Of a stretch of DNA of 64,000 nt, positions 28,029 to 37,464 are shown piece after piece (positions within the stretch are counted from its first letter, which is position 1; every line of letters begins with the position of its first letter). This DNA is from Bifidobacterium breve (GTDB taxonomy: Bacteria > Actinomycetota > Actinomycetes > Nanopelagicales > Nanopelagicaceae). Both the position numbers and the translations under genes were made by a program. The notes under the pieces were generated by a model, which did not search any database, had not been told where the DNA came from, and saw only the letters and a program-made list of their open reading frames with translations. The DNA is taken from positions 1 to 64,000 of the forward strand of contig CAMDBB010000002.1 in NCBI GenBank assembly GCA_945889195.1, written 5' to 3'.

Positions 28029-29788
28029 CACCGGATAATGATATTGAAGGTAGGGCTGCTTATTGCTCCCCAGTTCAGATCTGCCGGCACAGTAACGCGA
28101 AGAGTTGCAACCCCTCGTGGCTGCGCGCCTAGAGTGAATGTAAATGCTCCCTGAGCATCAGTAGTTACCGGTTGGCCAACTAATTGCCACTGTTTACCAA
28201 CTAACTTCTCAACCTGAACTATCGCCCCTTCTGAACGTGGGCGGATACTTCCAGTAAGAACAAGTGATTCATTGGTGCGCACTGTGCCCGGCACAGAGAC
28301 TGTCATCGTGCGATTGACTGTCACTGCAATTTCAGCGCCAATGCCTTCACTACGTTCCCATGTCGAATCAGAGAAGACGCGGACAGTGGTTGCCTTGCCA
28401 ATAATGACTGCTTTCTCTATGCGTCCTTCGATATCTGTTGTTGCAGTCGCCAGTGTTCGCCACGTAGTTTCGCCAAGAGATTTACCTTCAATACGGACTG
28501 GGATATTTGCAACAGGTGACTTATCTTTTATTGAGAACGTTGCAGTTACAACAATTGGATTTCCATAATCAACGTTCGCCTTATCAATAGCTGATGTGAC
28601 GCTGACGCGATCTGGCGCTATCTGCTTAGCAACGTTACGAACGTATTCGGTGGCAAGTGGCTCTTGCATTCCAAGAGTCCATGCCGTGATTCCGCCGAGT
28701 CGATACTTATCAACCATGGCAGCGCGCAGTTCCCAACCACGTGCATCTTGATACCAGGCAGTGCGCGTTGCAGTACAAGTAGTGGCAAGACCTGTTGCGG
28801 TCTGCCCGTTATATGTCTTCTGGTAAGTAAAGGTGCTCTCGCCAAATTGTTCATTGAGAGTTGGTGTAGTTCCATATGTTTCAGCTAAAGAAAGTGCGTT
28901 GCGCATTACAAATGTCGCCGCCTTTGCTCCAGCTTTCACAGAATTTGCTAGGTTTGCAGGGCAGACGCCATTAACAGCAGTTACCCAATCGCGACCATAA
29001 CCAGGCACTCCGATATACACCTTCGATGCAGGCATGATGGAAACTGCATACTTAACAGTGCGTTCTGTCCACGCCAGTGGGCCGATGGGACCAACTTTTG
29101 AAACAGAGTAGTCATAGGTCATGATGCGCAGTCGATCTATATATGGAGCAATATCAGCCCAGGCATAGACGAAATAGCCCTTCTGTTTCTCATTTGGATC
29201 CCACACATAAGGCGTTGAAACAGAGAGCAATTTATTCTCGGCCTTAAGCACAGCGCTTAGCTCTCTGACAAGCGCCACCCAATTCGGAGCGGTCGACTTC
29301 CATGTTGTATTTCCATCGACAAAGGCGAAACCTTCAAAATCTAAATCGATACCGTCGTAGTTATGTTTACGAATTAACTCCATAATTGCGTTAATTATTT
29401 GTGCCCGCGATGTGGGTGACTTTAAGAGCCCTGCCAGAACAAGCTTCTCCATGCCATCTGTAATGGTTGGAATAATTGTGAAGCCTGCGCTCTTCAGCGC
29501 AGTTAATGGTTCATCGATAGGTACGCTGGGGTTAGCGGGCGCATAGAGATCGGTAACTACCGCAAGCTTATTCTTGCCATCGTATTTGAGGGTATACCAA
29601 AATGGCATTACCTCTTTAATAATATCCGCATTGTTAAGAGCATCAGGTAGAGAAGTTTTCATTGAGTAATAAGGGATCCACCCCGTCAGAATTTTGCGTG
29701 GTGTGTTCTCAGCCTTTGCAACTGGCGCAGTTATCCCGAGAATAAGTAGAGAGGCAAGTGCAGCTCTGAATAACTTAGACCCAATCAT
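28028..29788 (-). CDS. secreted glycoside hydrolase family 18 protein with Ig-like repeats
   Basis: A 586-residue exported protein from the ATG at 29788: a signal peptide at 1-27 ([20 protein letters not shown]) decides this start over an open frame reaching 29896. A GH18 barrel (about 30-385) has the catalytic DGIDLDFE with D145, D148, D150 and E152, plus RIMTYDYS and [11 protein letters not shown]. Two beta-sandwich domains follow (about 390-490 and 495-585; [20 protein letters not shown]). The barrel resembles the YaaH/spore-germination group, so the substrate may be peptidoglycan or chitin. Confidence 0.88.
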   Translation of the reverse strand: MIGSKLFRAALASLLILGITAPVAKAENTPRKILTGWIPYYSMKTSLPDALNNADIIKEVMPFWYTLKYDGKNKLAVVTDLYAPANPSVPIDEPLTALKSAGFTIIPTITDGMEKLVLAGLLKSPTSRAQIINAIMELIRKHNYDGIDLDFEGFAFVDGNTTWKSTAPNWVALVRELSAVLKAENKLLSVSTPYVWDPNEKQKGYFVYAWADIAPYIDRLRIMTYDYSVSKVGPIGPLAWTERTVKYAVSIMPASKVYIGVPGYGRDWVTAVNGVCPANLANSVKAGAKAATFVMRNALSLAETYGTTPTLNEQFGESTFTYQKTYNGQTATGLATTCTATRTAWYQDARGWELRAAMVDKYRLGGITAWTLGMQEPLATEYVRNVAKQIAPDRVSVTSAIDKANVDYGNPIVVTATFSIKDKSPVANIPVRIEGKSLGETTWRTLATATTDIEGRIEKAVIIGKATTVRVFSDSTWERSEGIGAEIAVTVNRTMTVSVPGTVRTNESLVLTGSIRPRSEGAIVQVEKLVGKQWQLVGQPVTTDAQGAFTFTLGAQPRGVATLRVTVPADLNWGAISSPTFNIIIR

Positions 29789-29798
29789 TTCGATACAG

Positions 29799-30137
29799 TT
29801 AACTCTGACCTGAAGGACCATTGGGATCGCGACGAAACTTGTTCTTAATAGAACTGGTGAGATATCCACCGTATTCGCGATCGAGCGCCCAGACATTTAG
29901 TAAGAAGCAGATTACGCAGATAACTTTGAGGCCTATCGGAAATGGCCCGGTGACAAAGAAGACGCTGAGAGAAATTCCAAAGAAATTGATAAGACCCATA
30001 ACAATTCGGCGCATAATCTTGAGCGCTAGCTGTTCAGTTAAACGTTTAGCTCTTCGTGAAGAGAGAGCCAGCGAAAGTGGTCCACTTAAGAGAAGGCCAT
30101 AGATAATGATGGCCACGACGAGCGCGAGCGATTCCAC
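29799..30137 (-). CDS. membrane protein, unknown
   Basis: A 112-residue protein with three hydrophobic segments (about 3-25, 45-62 and 66-84), a basic cytoplasmic loop SSRRAKRLTEQ and a polar C terminus SIKNKFRRDPNGPSGQS. I do not recognise the family. It ends 10 bp before the GH18 start codon and follows a GNAT gene by 9 bp, so it is probably cotranscribed with both. Confidence 0.55.
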   Translation of the reverse strand: MESLALVVAIIIYGLLLSGPLSLALSSRRAKRLTEQLALKIMRRIVMGLINFFGISLSVFFVTGPFPIGLKVICVICFLLNVWALDREYGGYLTSSIKNKFRRDPNGPSGQS

Positions 30138-30146
30138 GTTCTTCTC

Positions 30147-30722
30147 CTATGGGTTAAGCGGCTTCCAAGCTGTATGAGTCGTTGCAAAGAGTGCCATATC
30201 AATCTGCCGACCGTCCTCACGTGTGACCTTGTTGCGCAAGATTCCTTCTCTTTCAAAGCCTGCTTTCATGAGAACTTTCTGTGAAGCCTCATTATCGACA
30301 TCTACCAAGCCGTCAATGCGGCGAAAACCAAGAGTTGCGAAACCATAATCAGAAATCATCATCGCAGCAGCTGTGCCGATTCCCTTTCCTCGCATTGATT
30401 TCTCAATCCAATAACCAATTTCAGCTCTGTGATTTTTAATATTTATTGTGTGTAGCGATACAACTCCAGCGAACTTCTGATCGCCACCATTTCCGTGCTC
30501 AATCACAAAACGAAGTTCGCGTCTTTCCGTAAAGCTAAATGGGTCAGAGCGCACAAATTCAATTGCGTGGTCGATTGTGTAGTTGCTTGGAACAGTAGTG
30601 AAAGCTGGAATCAGTGGGTCCTGACAAGCCTGAAAGATATTGTCGATATCTAATTCGGTACTGGGCCGGAGAGTTATCAGGCCATAGGTAAGAGTAGGAA
30701 TTTCACTCGGCCACCAAATCAT
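30147..30722 (-). CDS. GNAT acetyltransferase, RimJ/RimL type
   Basis: A 191-residue acetyltransferase. LITLRPSTELDIDNIFQACQ begins the fold; HRAEIGYWIEKSMRGKGIGTAAAMMISDYGF carries the acetyl-CoA pyrophosphate loop (RGKGIG); FRRIDGLVDVDNEASQKVLMKAGF and EGILRNKVTREDG are typical of enzymes acting on protein N termini or small amines. Target unknown. Located 3 bp downstream of trhO. Confidence 0.85.
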   Translation of the reverse strand: MIWWPSEIPTLTYGLITLRPSTELDIDNIFQACQDPLIPAFTTVPSNYTIDHAIEFVRSDPFSFTERRELRFVIEHGNGGDQKFAGVVSLHTINIKNHRAEIGYWIEKSMRGKGIGTAAAMMISDYGFATLGFRRIDGLVDVDNEASQKVLMKAGFEREGILRNKVTREDGRQIDMALFATTHTAWKPLNP

Positions 30723-30725
30723 GCG

Positions 30726-31649
30726 TTAACCGACTAGTTCGGAGTCGCGGTTTCTTGCTGGATCGTGTGTGCAACTTAGATTTGATGGAAGGTCGGCACA
30801 TGAATCACAGAGCAAGATGAGTTGGTGACATGAAGCTGTATTGCAATTTCTAAATGACTTTGTGGGTGCGCTGCACTTATCGCATTCACCAATAACTTTC
30901 GCCTTATCTGAGAAATCCATCGCCATGCGATCGTCAAAGATATAGAGCGAACCTTCCCAATCACCTTCATCGCCAAATCGTTCGCCATATTTCACGATTC
31001 CACCATCAATTTGGTAGACCTCGTTGAAGCCACGATTTTTCATAACAACAGAGAGAATTTCGCAGCGGATACCGCCCGTGCAATATGTGACTACCGGCTT
31101 ATCTTTGAGGTGGTCATACTTGCCGCTCTCAATTTCCTTGACAAAGTCGCGTGATGTGCTGACATCAGGAACGACTGCATTCTTAAACTTTCCGATCTTT
31201 GCTTCGTATGCGTTGCGACCATCAAAGAAGACAACCTCGTCGCCACGCTCTTTAACTAGTTCATCTACTTGATCTGGGCGAAGATGGACTCCGCCACCCA
31301 CAACGCCATTCTTATCTACTTGAATTTCACCGGGATTTCCGAATGCCACGAGTTCTTCTTTGACGACGACGCGAAGGCGAGGGAATTCTTCTCCGGTTCC
31401 ATCTGACCATTTAAAGACCATCTTCTTAAAACCTTCGTAGCGGCGAGTTTCGCGCACATACTTCTTTACATCGGCCATTTCTCCGCCGACGGTTCCGTTA
31501 ATTCCATGTGGTGAAATCAGAATGCGACCTTTGAGATTTAAGGTTTCGCAGAGCTGTTTCTGCCAGAGACGCATCGCTTCTGGGTCTGCAATAGGTGTAA
31601 AGCAGTAGTACAGAACTACCTTATTGAGCTTAGGAGCGTGCTTGTTCAC
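30726..31649 (-). CDS. trhO: tRNA uridine(34) hydroxylase (TrhO/YceA, rhodanese domain)
   Basis: A 307-residue protein with the YceA layout: an N-terminal ferredoxin-like domain ([39 protein letters not shown]) and a rhodanese domain with the catalytic cysteine in [13 protein letters not shown] Cys-rich tail ([26 protein letters not shown]) may bind zinc. Family members make 5-hydroxyuridine at tRNA position 34 with oxygen. Confidence 0.9.
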   Translation of the reverse strand: MNKHAPKLNKVVLYYCFTPIADPEAMRLWQKQLCETLNLKGRILISPHGINGTVGGEMADVKKYVRETRRYEGFKKMVFKWSDGTGEEFPRLRVVVKEELVAFGNPGEIQVDKNGVVGGGVHLRPDQVDELVKERGDEVVFFDGRNAYEAKIGKFKNAVVPDVSTSRDFVKEIESGKYDHLKDKPVVTYCTGGIRCEILSVVMKNRGFNEVYQIDGGIVKYGERFGDEGDWEGSLYIFDDRMAMDFSDKAKVIGECDKCSAPTKSFRNCNTASCHQLILLCDSCADLPSNLSCTHDPARNRDSELVG

Positions 31650-31796
31650 GTAGGCATTCTAACGTGGCTACCCACAGTAAGAAAAACCTCTCTTCTGCTC
31701 ACAAAATTCCAGATTTATTTTTCTTTTCCACAGCCACGCTCCCCTTCGCGCCCGCGCTAACTCTCGTTTGTCAGCGCCTACTTTCATGATGCTCCT

Positions 31797-33119
31797 ATGA
31801 CAACAGCCAAGCTCTACGATGTAGAAGAAGCATCTGCAACTGTTGCGCGCCTGCTTACTGCGCTTCCCTGCGCTCAGACAATGCTCCAACTAGAACAGAT
31901 AGATCCCTTTGCGCTCTCACCTAGCGATCGCATCGACTATCTCTCAGCTCTTGAGCGACAAGATGGCTGGCTCTATGCCCTCAAGCAACGAGCAATTACA
32001 GCTGTTGCCGGCTTTACACCTTCTATTGGTGACGGAGCGTTGGCAGGTGTAGATGAAGCCGAGCGCGAAGATATCTCAACTGCGCTGCGATTAGCGCCAG
32101 CGACTGCGCAATCACGTATCGATATCGCTCGGACCCTTGTCAATAACTTGCCACAGACTTGTTCGGCGCTAGCTACCGGCGAAATCTCTTCTGCACATGC
32201 CACAGTTATTGCACGCGAGACTGCACTTGCAATTCGTGATGGCGCTCCAGAGTCAACAATTTTCCACATTGAAGAGCGCGCACTGGCCTATGCAGAGTTT
32301 CATACCCCAGGACAAGTAGCGAATTTAGTGCGCACTCAGATTGCCAAGTTAGCTCCGGAAGAGTTTGAAGAGACAGTTACCAAAGCGCAATCACTTCGTC
32401 GCGTCTCTTGTTACAACGATGCCGATGGTATGTCTACCGTTGTTGCAATTCTTCCTGCTGCCGATGCGCAGATTGTTATCAACTCCATCGAAGCTTTTAT
32501 CTTGCGTCAGAACCAGAGCGAAGCTAGCGCTACTAGAAACGAACCCAACCGGACGGCGGATCAAAAGCGCGCAGATGCTCTGACAGCTATCTGTGCAACT
32601 GTCCTCAGCGATCTCTCTTCCACTGTTGCGGCACACCGTCGCCCGCTCACCGTTAATGTCACTGTAGATCTACCAACGCTCCTTGGACTTGCTGAAAATC
32701 CTGGACAACTTGCCGGTTACGGAGCAATTCCTGCATCTGTTGCGCGCCACCTAGCAAGTGATGCCAGTTGGAAGCGATTTATCACCGAGCCGCAGAGCGG
32801 AAACTTGCTCGACTTTGGTCGTGAAAGTTATCAACCTCCACAAGTTCTCAAAGATTTTCTGATTGCCCGCGATCGCACCTGTCGCTTTCCGGGATGTCGT
32901 CGATCGGCGCTTCTCTCTGATCTCGATCACGCCCAAAGTTGGGAGAACGGAGGTGCAACATCTCCTGACAATATTGGCGCTCTCTGTCGAAGACACCATC
33001 GCTTGAAAACTCATGATGGGTGGCAGATCGAAAGCTTCCTTGATGGCTCATGTACCTGGACCTCACCGCTCGGCAAGCGCTATTTCACCCCTGCCAGGCC
33101 TGTGGGCGAGCCAATCTAG
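31797..33119 (+). CDS. DUF222 / HNH endonuclease (13E12 repeat family)
   Basis: A 440-residue protein with an N-terminal DUF222 helical domain (about 20-330) and a C-terminal HNH nuclease domain with CRFPGCRRSALLSDLDHAQS, then WENGGATSPDNIGALCRRHH and RLKTHDGW. Paired Cys and His residues should hold zinc, and DLDH carries the catalytic His. Such proteins occur in many copies in actinobacteria, and their biological role is not settled; some are thought to be mobile. No repeats or target-site duplication are visible around it. Confidence 0.88.
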   Translation: MTTAKLYDVEEASATVARLLTALPCAQTMLQLEQIDPFALSPSDRIDYLSALERQDGWLYALKQRAITAVAGFTPSIGDGALAGVDEAEREDISTALRLAPATAQSRIDIARTLVNNLPQTCSALATGEISSAHATVIARETALAIRDGAPESTIFHIEERALAYAEFHTPGQVANLVRTQIAKLAPEEFEETVTKAQSLRRVSCYNDADGMSTVVAILPAADAQIVINSIEAFILRQNQSEASATRNEPNRTADQKRADALTAICATVLSDLSSTVAAHRRPLTVNVTVDLPTLLGLAENPGQLAGYGAIPASVARHLASDASWKRFITEPQSGNLLDFGRESYQPPQVLKDFLIARDRTCRFPGCRRSALLSDLDHAQSWENGGATSPDNIGALCRRHHRLKTHDGWQIESFLDGSCTWTSPLGKRYFTPARPVGEPI

Positions 33120-33127
33120 AGTTGCAG

Positions 33128-33161
33128 GTAGTTGAAAGTTCAACTACCTTTCGACTATAAC
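33128..33161 (+). promoter_or_regulatory. pirin promoter with overlapping 20-bp palindromic operator
   Basis: TTGAAA (33132-33137) and TATAAC (33156-33161) have an 18-base spacer. The -35 lies inside a perfect inverted repeat, GTAGTTGAA AG TTCAACTAC (33128-33147, 9-bp arms). Binding there would block RNA polymerase. The repeat resembles operators of MarR- or DUF24-type redox and electrophile sensors, but no regulator gene is adjacent. Confidence 0.6.
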
Positions 33162-33182
33162 TTTCGAGATTCGGAGCCTTCC

Positions 33183-34202
33183 GTGCCAGCAGTAACAGTC
33201 AGTGACATCACTATCTTGCCTCGCATCAGCGATGCAACACAGCTACGTGCACGACGCGTGCAGAGCATTACAACTGCGCCGCAAGGTTATGAAGGTGAAG
33301 GCTTTCCAGTTCGTCGCGCATTTGCAGGAGTTGATTTAGCGCTCCTTGATCCATTTATTCATTTGGATCAGATGGGTGAAGTTGAATACGCGCCAGGTGA
33401 ACCAAAGGGAACTCCTTGGCATCCACATCGTGGTTTTGAAACTGTTACCTACATTATTGATGGCATCTTCGATCATAAGGATTCCAATGGTGGCGGTGGA
33501 ACAATCTCAGATGGAGATACACAGTGGATGACTGCAGGAGGAGGAATTCTCCACATTGAAACTCCCCCAGAGCATTTAGTGATGTCAGGTGGTTTATTCC
33601 ACGGCTTCCAACTATGGGTCAACCTTCCAGCTAGCAAGAAGTGGTTACCACCTGCATATCAGGATGTTCGTGCAAACGACGTTTCATTGATTTCAACTCC
33701 AGATGGCGGTTCACTGATTCGCATTATTGCTGGCGAACTCGATGGACATGTGGGTCCTGGTTCAACACAAACACCTATTACTTTGATTCACGCAACCGTC
33801 GCACCTGGCGCGGAACTTCGTCTGCCATGGCGCAAGGATTACAACGCACTTGTCTACACAATGTCTGGACATGGATTTGTTGGTGATGAACAACGTCCTG
33901 TTTCAATGGGTCAGCTGACTGTCTTTGGCGAAGGCGATGCCATCGTCGTTCGCGCTGCTGCGCAGCAAGAATCACGTTCGCCAAACCTTGAGCTCTTTAT
34001 TCTCGGTGGCCAGCCAATCAAAGAACCTGTCGCATGGATGGGTCCCTTTGTCATGAATACAAAGCGCGAAGTACTACAGGCATTTGAAGATTTCCAGAAG
34101 GGTCTCTTGGGCTCAATTCCTGCTATCTATAAGGAAGATGCCAAGGGCCCGGCAACGCCACTGGATGTTCACAACGCTCCAACAACCCTGCAAGAGGGAT
34201 AG
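33183..34202 (+). CDS. pirin family protein
   Basis: Bicupin of 339 residues. The metal site lies in TPWHPHRGFETVTYIIDG and ILHIETPPEHLV (two His in the first, His and Glu in the second), with a C-terminal cupin (NALVYTMSGHGFVGDEQRPV). Bacterial pirins act as quercetinases or as redox-linked regulators of metabolism. The GTG start at 33183 is chosen because GGAG lies seven bases upstream; the open frame extends to a TTG at 33132, but that lies in the promoter. Convergent with pntB, 14 bp apart. Confidence 0.9.
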   Translation: MPAVTVSDITILPRISDATQLRARRVQSITTAPQGYEGEGFPVRRAFAGVDLALLDPFIHLDQMGEVEYAPGEPKGTPWHPHRGFETVTYIIDGIFDHKDSNGGGGTISDGDTQWMTAGGGILHIETPPEHLVMSGGLFHGFQLWVNLPASKKWLPPAYQDVRANDVSLISTPDGGSLIRIIAGELDGHVGPGSTQTPITLIHATVAPGAELRLPWRKDYNALVYTMSGHGFVGDEQRPVSMGQLTVFGEGDAIVVRAAAQQESRSPNLELFILGGQPIKEPVAWMGPFVMNTKREVLQAFEDFQKGLLGSIPAIYKEDAKGPATPLDVHNAPTTLQEG

Positions 34203-34216
34203 TTAGAGAGCTCTAA

Positions 34217-35593
34217 TTAAAGAGCTTTGAGCGCTGAGACAACTTTTGTCAGAGATGCCTTTGCATCACCAAAGAGCAACATCGTCTTTGGATCGTAGAG
34301 AAGTTCATTCTCGATACCAGCAAATCCTGGGCGCATTGAGCGCTTAAGGAAGATGATGTTGGCAGCGTTATTTACTTCAAGAATTGGCATTCCATAGATA
34401 GGACATCCTGGAGTTGTCTGCGCTGCAGGGTTCACAACATCGTTTGCACCGATAACGATTGCAACATCTGTCTGTCCGAATGTTGGATTCACTTCATCCA
34501 TCTCAGCCAGCTGATCGTAAGGAACATTTGCTTCTGCAAGAAGCACGTTCATATGTCCTGGCATGCGACCTGCAACTGGGTGGATACCGTATGCAACATC
34601 AATTCCCTTGGAGAGCATTAAGTCTGCAAGCTCACGCACTGTGTGCTGCGCCTGCGCAACAGCGAGACCAAAGCCAGGAACGATAACAACGCGACGTGCA
34701 TAGTTGAGCAAGATTGCAACGTCATCAGCGGAACCTGAACGCACTGGACGTTCCTCTGCTGACCCTGATGCTTCTTGTGGCTTTGCAGTAAATGCACCGA
34801 AGAGAGTTCCAAAGAGTGAACGTCCCATTGCCTCTGCCATCAAACGAGTAAGAATGGTTCCAGATGCACCAACCAGAGTTCCGGCGATAATCAGAAGCGT
34901 TGATGAGAGGACGTAACCACTTGCTGCAACGGTCAGACCGGTAAATGCGTTCAGGAGTGAGATAACGATTGGCACATCTGCGCCGCCCACTGGAAGTACG
35001 AAGAGCACACCGAAGATAAGTGAGAGCACCGCGAGTACTAGTAGAGGTGTGGTTCCAAGGGCAACGACGACCCAGACAGAAACTCCGAGCGTGGCAGCCA
35101 GGGTTGCCGCAATCACAAAGCGTCCGCCAGGGAATACAACTGGGCGAGTAGTCATCAACTCTTGTAGCTTCATAAAGGTAATGATTGATCCGCTGAAAGA
35201 GACGCAACCTACGACAACAGTGAATACAGTGAAGATGACTTCTGCAGTCGTCGCCTGAGCGCCAAGATTGAGATATTCGACAATCGCAACAAGGGCTGCA
35301 GCTCCGCCACCGACACCGTTAAAGAGCGCAACTAGTTGCGGCATCTGTGTCATCTCAACTTTTCGAGCAGCTGGGACTCCGATTACAAGACCTACGGCGA
35401 TTGCGCCAACGATCCACCCAAGATTATTGAGCGGAGCTCCGTAGAAGAACACTGCAAGGGTGGCAACGGTTGCACCAAATGCGCCGATGAGATTTCCACG
35501 TCGCGCAGTCTTTGGATGAGACAGACCTTTAAGAGCCAAGATGAAGGCAACACCTGCTGCCAGACCAATCAAGCTATAGAGAGTGCTATTCAT
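34217..35593 (-). CDS. pntB: NAD(P) transhydrogenase subunit beta
   Basis: A 458-residue membrane subunit that passes protons and binds NADP(H). Nine or so helices (about 5-255) are followed by the soluble dIII domain (about 285-458) with VVIVPGFGLAVAQAQHTV, GIHPVAGRMPGHMNVLLAEA and the NADP-binding VAIVIGANDVVNP plus FLKRSMRPGFAG. It overlaps the small alpha subunit by one base. With an ion-pumping rhodopsin in the same genome, it can use proton-motive force to make NADPH. Confidence 0.95.
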   Translation of the reverse strand: MNSTLYSLIGLAAGVAFILALKGLSHPKTARRGNLIGAFGATVATLAVFFYGAPLNNLGWIVGAIAVGLVIGVPAARKVEMTQMPQLVALFNGVGGGAAALVAIVEYLNLGAQATTAEVIFTVFTVVVGCVSFSGSIITFMKLQELMTTRPVVFPGGRFVIAATLAATLGVSVWVVVALGTTPLLVLAVLSLIFGVLFVLPVGGADVPIVISLLNAFTGLTVAASGYVLSSTLLIIAGTLVGASGTILTRLMAEAMGRSLFGTLFGAFTAKPQEASGSAEERPVRSGSADDVAILLNYARRVVIVPGFGLAVAQAQHTVRELADLMLSKGIDVAYGIHPVAGRMPGHMNVLLAEANVPYDQLAEMDEVNPTFGQTDVAIVIGANDVVNPAAQTTPGCPIYGMPILEVNNAANIIFLKRSMRPGFAGIENELLYDPKTMLLFGDAKASLTKVVSALKAL

Positions 35594-35895
35594 TATTCGC
35601 CTCCCTTAGAGCTGTCGTTCTTCTTCGGTTTAAACATCTCGAGCATTCTGTCGGTAACAACAAAGCCGCCGACCATATTGATTGTTGCGAGAACAATCGC
35701 TGCAAGAGATAAGCCAAGTTCGAGGTTTGTTTTGCTGTGATCGGCGACGATGATCGCGCCCACGAGGATGACGCCGTGAATTGCATTTGCACCAGACATC
35801 AGCGGGGTGTGGAGCGTTGATGAAACCTTAGAGACAACTTCAAAGCCCACAAATACTGCGAGTACGAAGATGGAGATGATTGCCATTGCATCCAT
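35593..35895 (-). CDS. pntA2: NAD(P) transhydrogenase subunit alpha, membrane part
   Basis: A 100-residue protein with three membrane helices, including GFEVVSKVSSTLHTPLMSGANAIHGVI, the conserved part of the dII domain. In this split form the alpha subunit is divided into a soluble NAD-binding protein and this membrane piece. Single-base overlaps on both sides with pntB and pntA1 indicate a tightly coupled operon. Confidence 0.95.
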   Translation of the reverse strand: MDAMAIISIFVLAVFVGFEVVSKVSSTLHTPLMSGANAIHGVILVGAIIVADHSKTNLELGLSLAAIVLATINMVGGFVVTDRMLEMFKPKKNDSSKGGE

Positions 35896-37025
35896 TAGAG
35901 ATTCCCTCCGGGCATGTGCTTTTTACCCGCATGAGAGAGGGCAGATTTATCAATAATTTCATCGGTGAAATCGATATTGAGCGCTACAGGTGCGCCATCT
36001 TTACTTGGCGTCGTCATCAACGTTAAGAGATTAACGACGTTACGTGAGTACAAGCTAGATGCGTGGAATGGCAGCTGGCTTGGAACATCTTTTCCGCCCC
36101 AGATCTGAACTCCCTTTGCAGTAACAACAATTTCGCCCGGCTTTGATCCTTCAACGTTTCCGCCAGTTTCTGCAGCTAGATCGACGATGATGGTTCCGGC
36201 TTCCATCGCATCCACCATCTGCGCTGTCATTAAGCGAGGAGCTGTGCGACCAGGAACTGCAGCCGTTGTAATGACTACATGTGACTTAGCAATATATGGA
36301 GTGAGAAGTTCACGTTGCTTGGCAGCGCGCTCTTCTGTCATCTCGCGCGCATAACCACCGGCGCCTTCAAGTGCTTCAAGTTCGAGGTTGATAAATGATG
36401 CACCCATTGACTTCACTTCATCGGCAGAAGATGGGCGCACGTCATATGCGCTGACAACTCCACCAAGGCGGCGAGCAGTTGCAATCGCTTGCAATCCCGC
36501 AACACCTGCACCAAGTACCAAAACTTGAGCTGGGGTCACAGTGCCCGCTGCTGTCATTAACATCGGGAAGAATCGTGGAGAAAGTTCTGCGCCAACGAGA
36601 GCTGCGCGATAGCCAGCACAGAGCGCTTGTGATGTCAGCGCATCCATTGACTGTGCGCGCGAAATACGTGGAACGAGCTCAAGTGAGAAGGCTGTTACTC
36701 CTGCCCCCGTAGCTGCTTCAATCGAATCAACGCCAGTAACTGGTGAGAGGAATGAAATTGTGACTGCGCCCTTCTTGAGGGTCTTCATCTGCGCTGGCGT
36801 AAGAGAAGTGACAGAGAGAACTACATCTGCATCGCTGATGACGTTGCCGCTCTTTACTGTGGCACCTGCAGCCGTGTAGAGATCATCGGTTGCTTGTGAA
36901 TGAACCCCTGCACCTGATTCGATGACCACTTCGTAGCCAAGTCGAGTCAGTTTGTTGATGACATCTGGCACGAGCGCTACGCGCTTTTCGCCATCGCGAA
37001 TCTCTTTAGGAACGGCAACTCTCAT
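35895..37025 (-). CDS. pntA1: NAD(P) transhydrogenase subunit alpha, NAD-binding part
   Basis: Soluble dI domain (376 residues), related to alanine dehydrogenase. RVAVPKEIRDGEKRVALVPD is the N-terminal signature, and VLVLGAGVAGLQAIATARRLGG is the Rossmann NAD site. The C-terminal segment ends HAGKKHMPGGNL. I chose the ATG at 37025; a TTG at 37046 would add seven residues and neither start has a clear ribosome site. First gene of pntA1-pntA2-pntB. Confidence 0.93.
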   Translation of the reverse strand: MRVAVPKEIRDGEKRVALVPDVINKLTRLGYEVVIESGAGVHSQATDDLYTAAGATVKSGNVISDADVVLSVTSLTPAQMKTLKKGAVTISFLSPVTGVDSIEAATGAGVTAFSLELVPRISRAQSMDALTSQALCAGYRAALVGAELSPRFFPMLMTAAGTVTPAQVLVLGAGVAGLQAIATARRLGGVVSAYDVRPSSADEVKSMGASFINLELEALEGAGGYAREMTEERAAKQRELLTPYIAKSHVVITTAAVPGRTAPRLMTAQMVDAMEAGTIIVDLAAETGGNVEGSKPGEIVVTAKGVQIWGGKDVPSQLPFHASSLYSRNVVNLLTLMTTPSKDGAPVALNIDFTDEIIDKSALSHAGKKHMPGGNL

Positions 37026-37082
37026 ACGGAGAAAGGTACCCTCCAACCCAAAATTTGGAGATATGGGACTAATCTCTCTGCC

Positions 37083-37460
37083 ATGTCTAAATCTCTTCTC
37101 ATCCTCATTTCTGGCCCATATTTAACGGGAACCGATGGCGATGAAGCGAAAATTCGTCAGAATCTGGCAGCAATGGAGAGCTACGCCTTGCCACTATTCA
37201 AGAAAGGCCACCTGGGCATGGTTGGCGAGTGGGCAGCATGGCCTGTCATTAAGAGCGCTGGCGGGGATTCCCACAGCTCAGCACAATTTCAAGAATTTCA
37301 ATATCCCGTGGCTCATCGCCTCCTCGAAAAATGCGATGCAATTCTAAGAATCCCTGGCGAATCACGCGGCGCAGATATTGAAATGGAAAAGGCGCGGCAA
37401 ATGGGAAAGATTGTTTTTACAGACCTTGATCAAGTTCCTGATGTAAGTGCTGAAGGATAA
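37083..37460 (+). CDS. DUF4406 / nucleoside 2-deoxyribosyltransferase-like protein
   Basis: A 125-residue protein with ISGPYLTGTDGDEAKIRQNL at the N terminus and CDAILRIPGESRGADIEMEKARQMGKIVF near the end. This is the pattern of the nucleoside 2-deoxyribosyltransferase fold (Gly-Pro-Tyr start, Ser-x-Gly-Ala-x-x-Glu substrate segment) as found in DUF4406. Activity is unknown. It is divergent from pntA1 and convergent with argF (4 bp). Confidence 0.7.
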   Translation: MSKSLLILISGPYLTGTDGDEAKIRQNLAAMESYALPLFKKGHLGMVGEWAAWPVIKSAGGDSHSSAQFQEFQYPVAHRLLEKCDAILRIPGESRGADIEMEKARQMGKIVFTDLDQVPDVSAEG

Positions 37461-37464
37461 CTAC

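Noticed and set aside
31797-33119. HNH protein as a possible mobile intron-type or transposon endonuclease
   Set aside because: No flanking repeats, reverse transcriptase or interrupted gene is visible; it is an ordinary DUF222-HNH family member.
34203-34216. 14-bp palindrome TTAGAG AG CTCTAA between the convergent pirin and pntB genes
   Set aside because: Too short for a terminator and with a two-base centre that cannot form a loop; probably chance or a very weak element.
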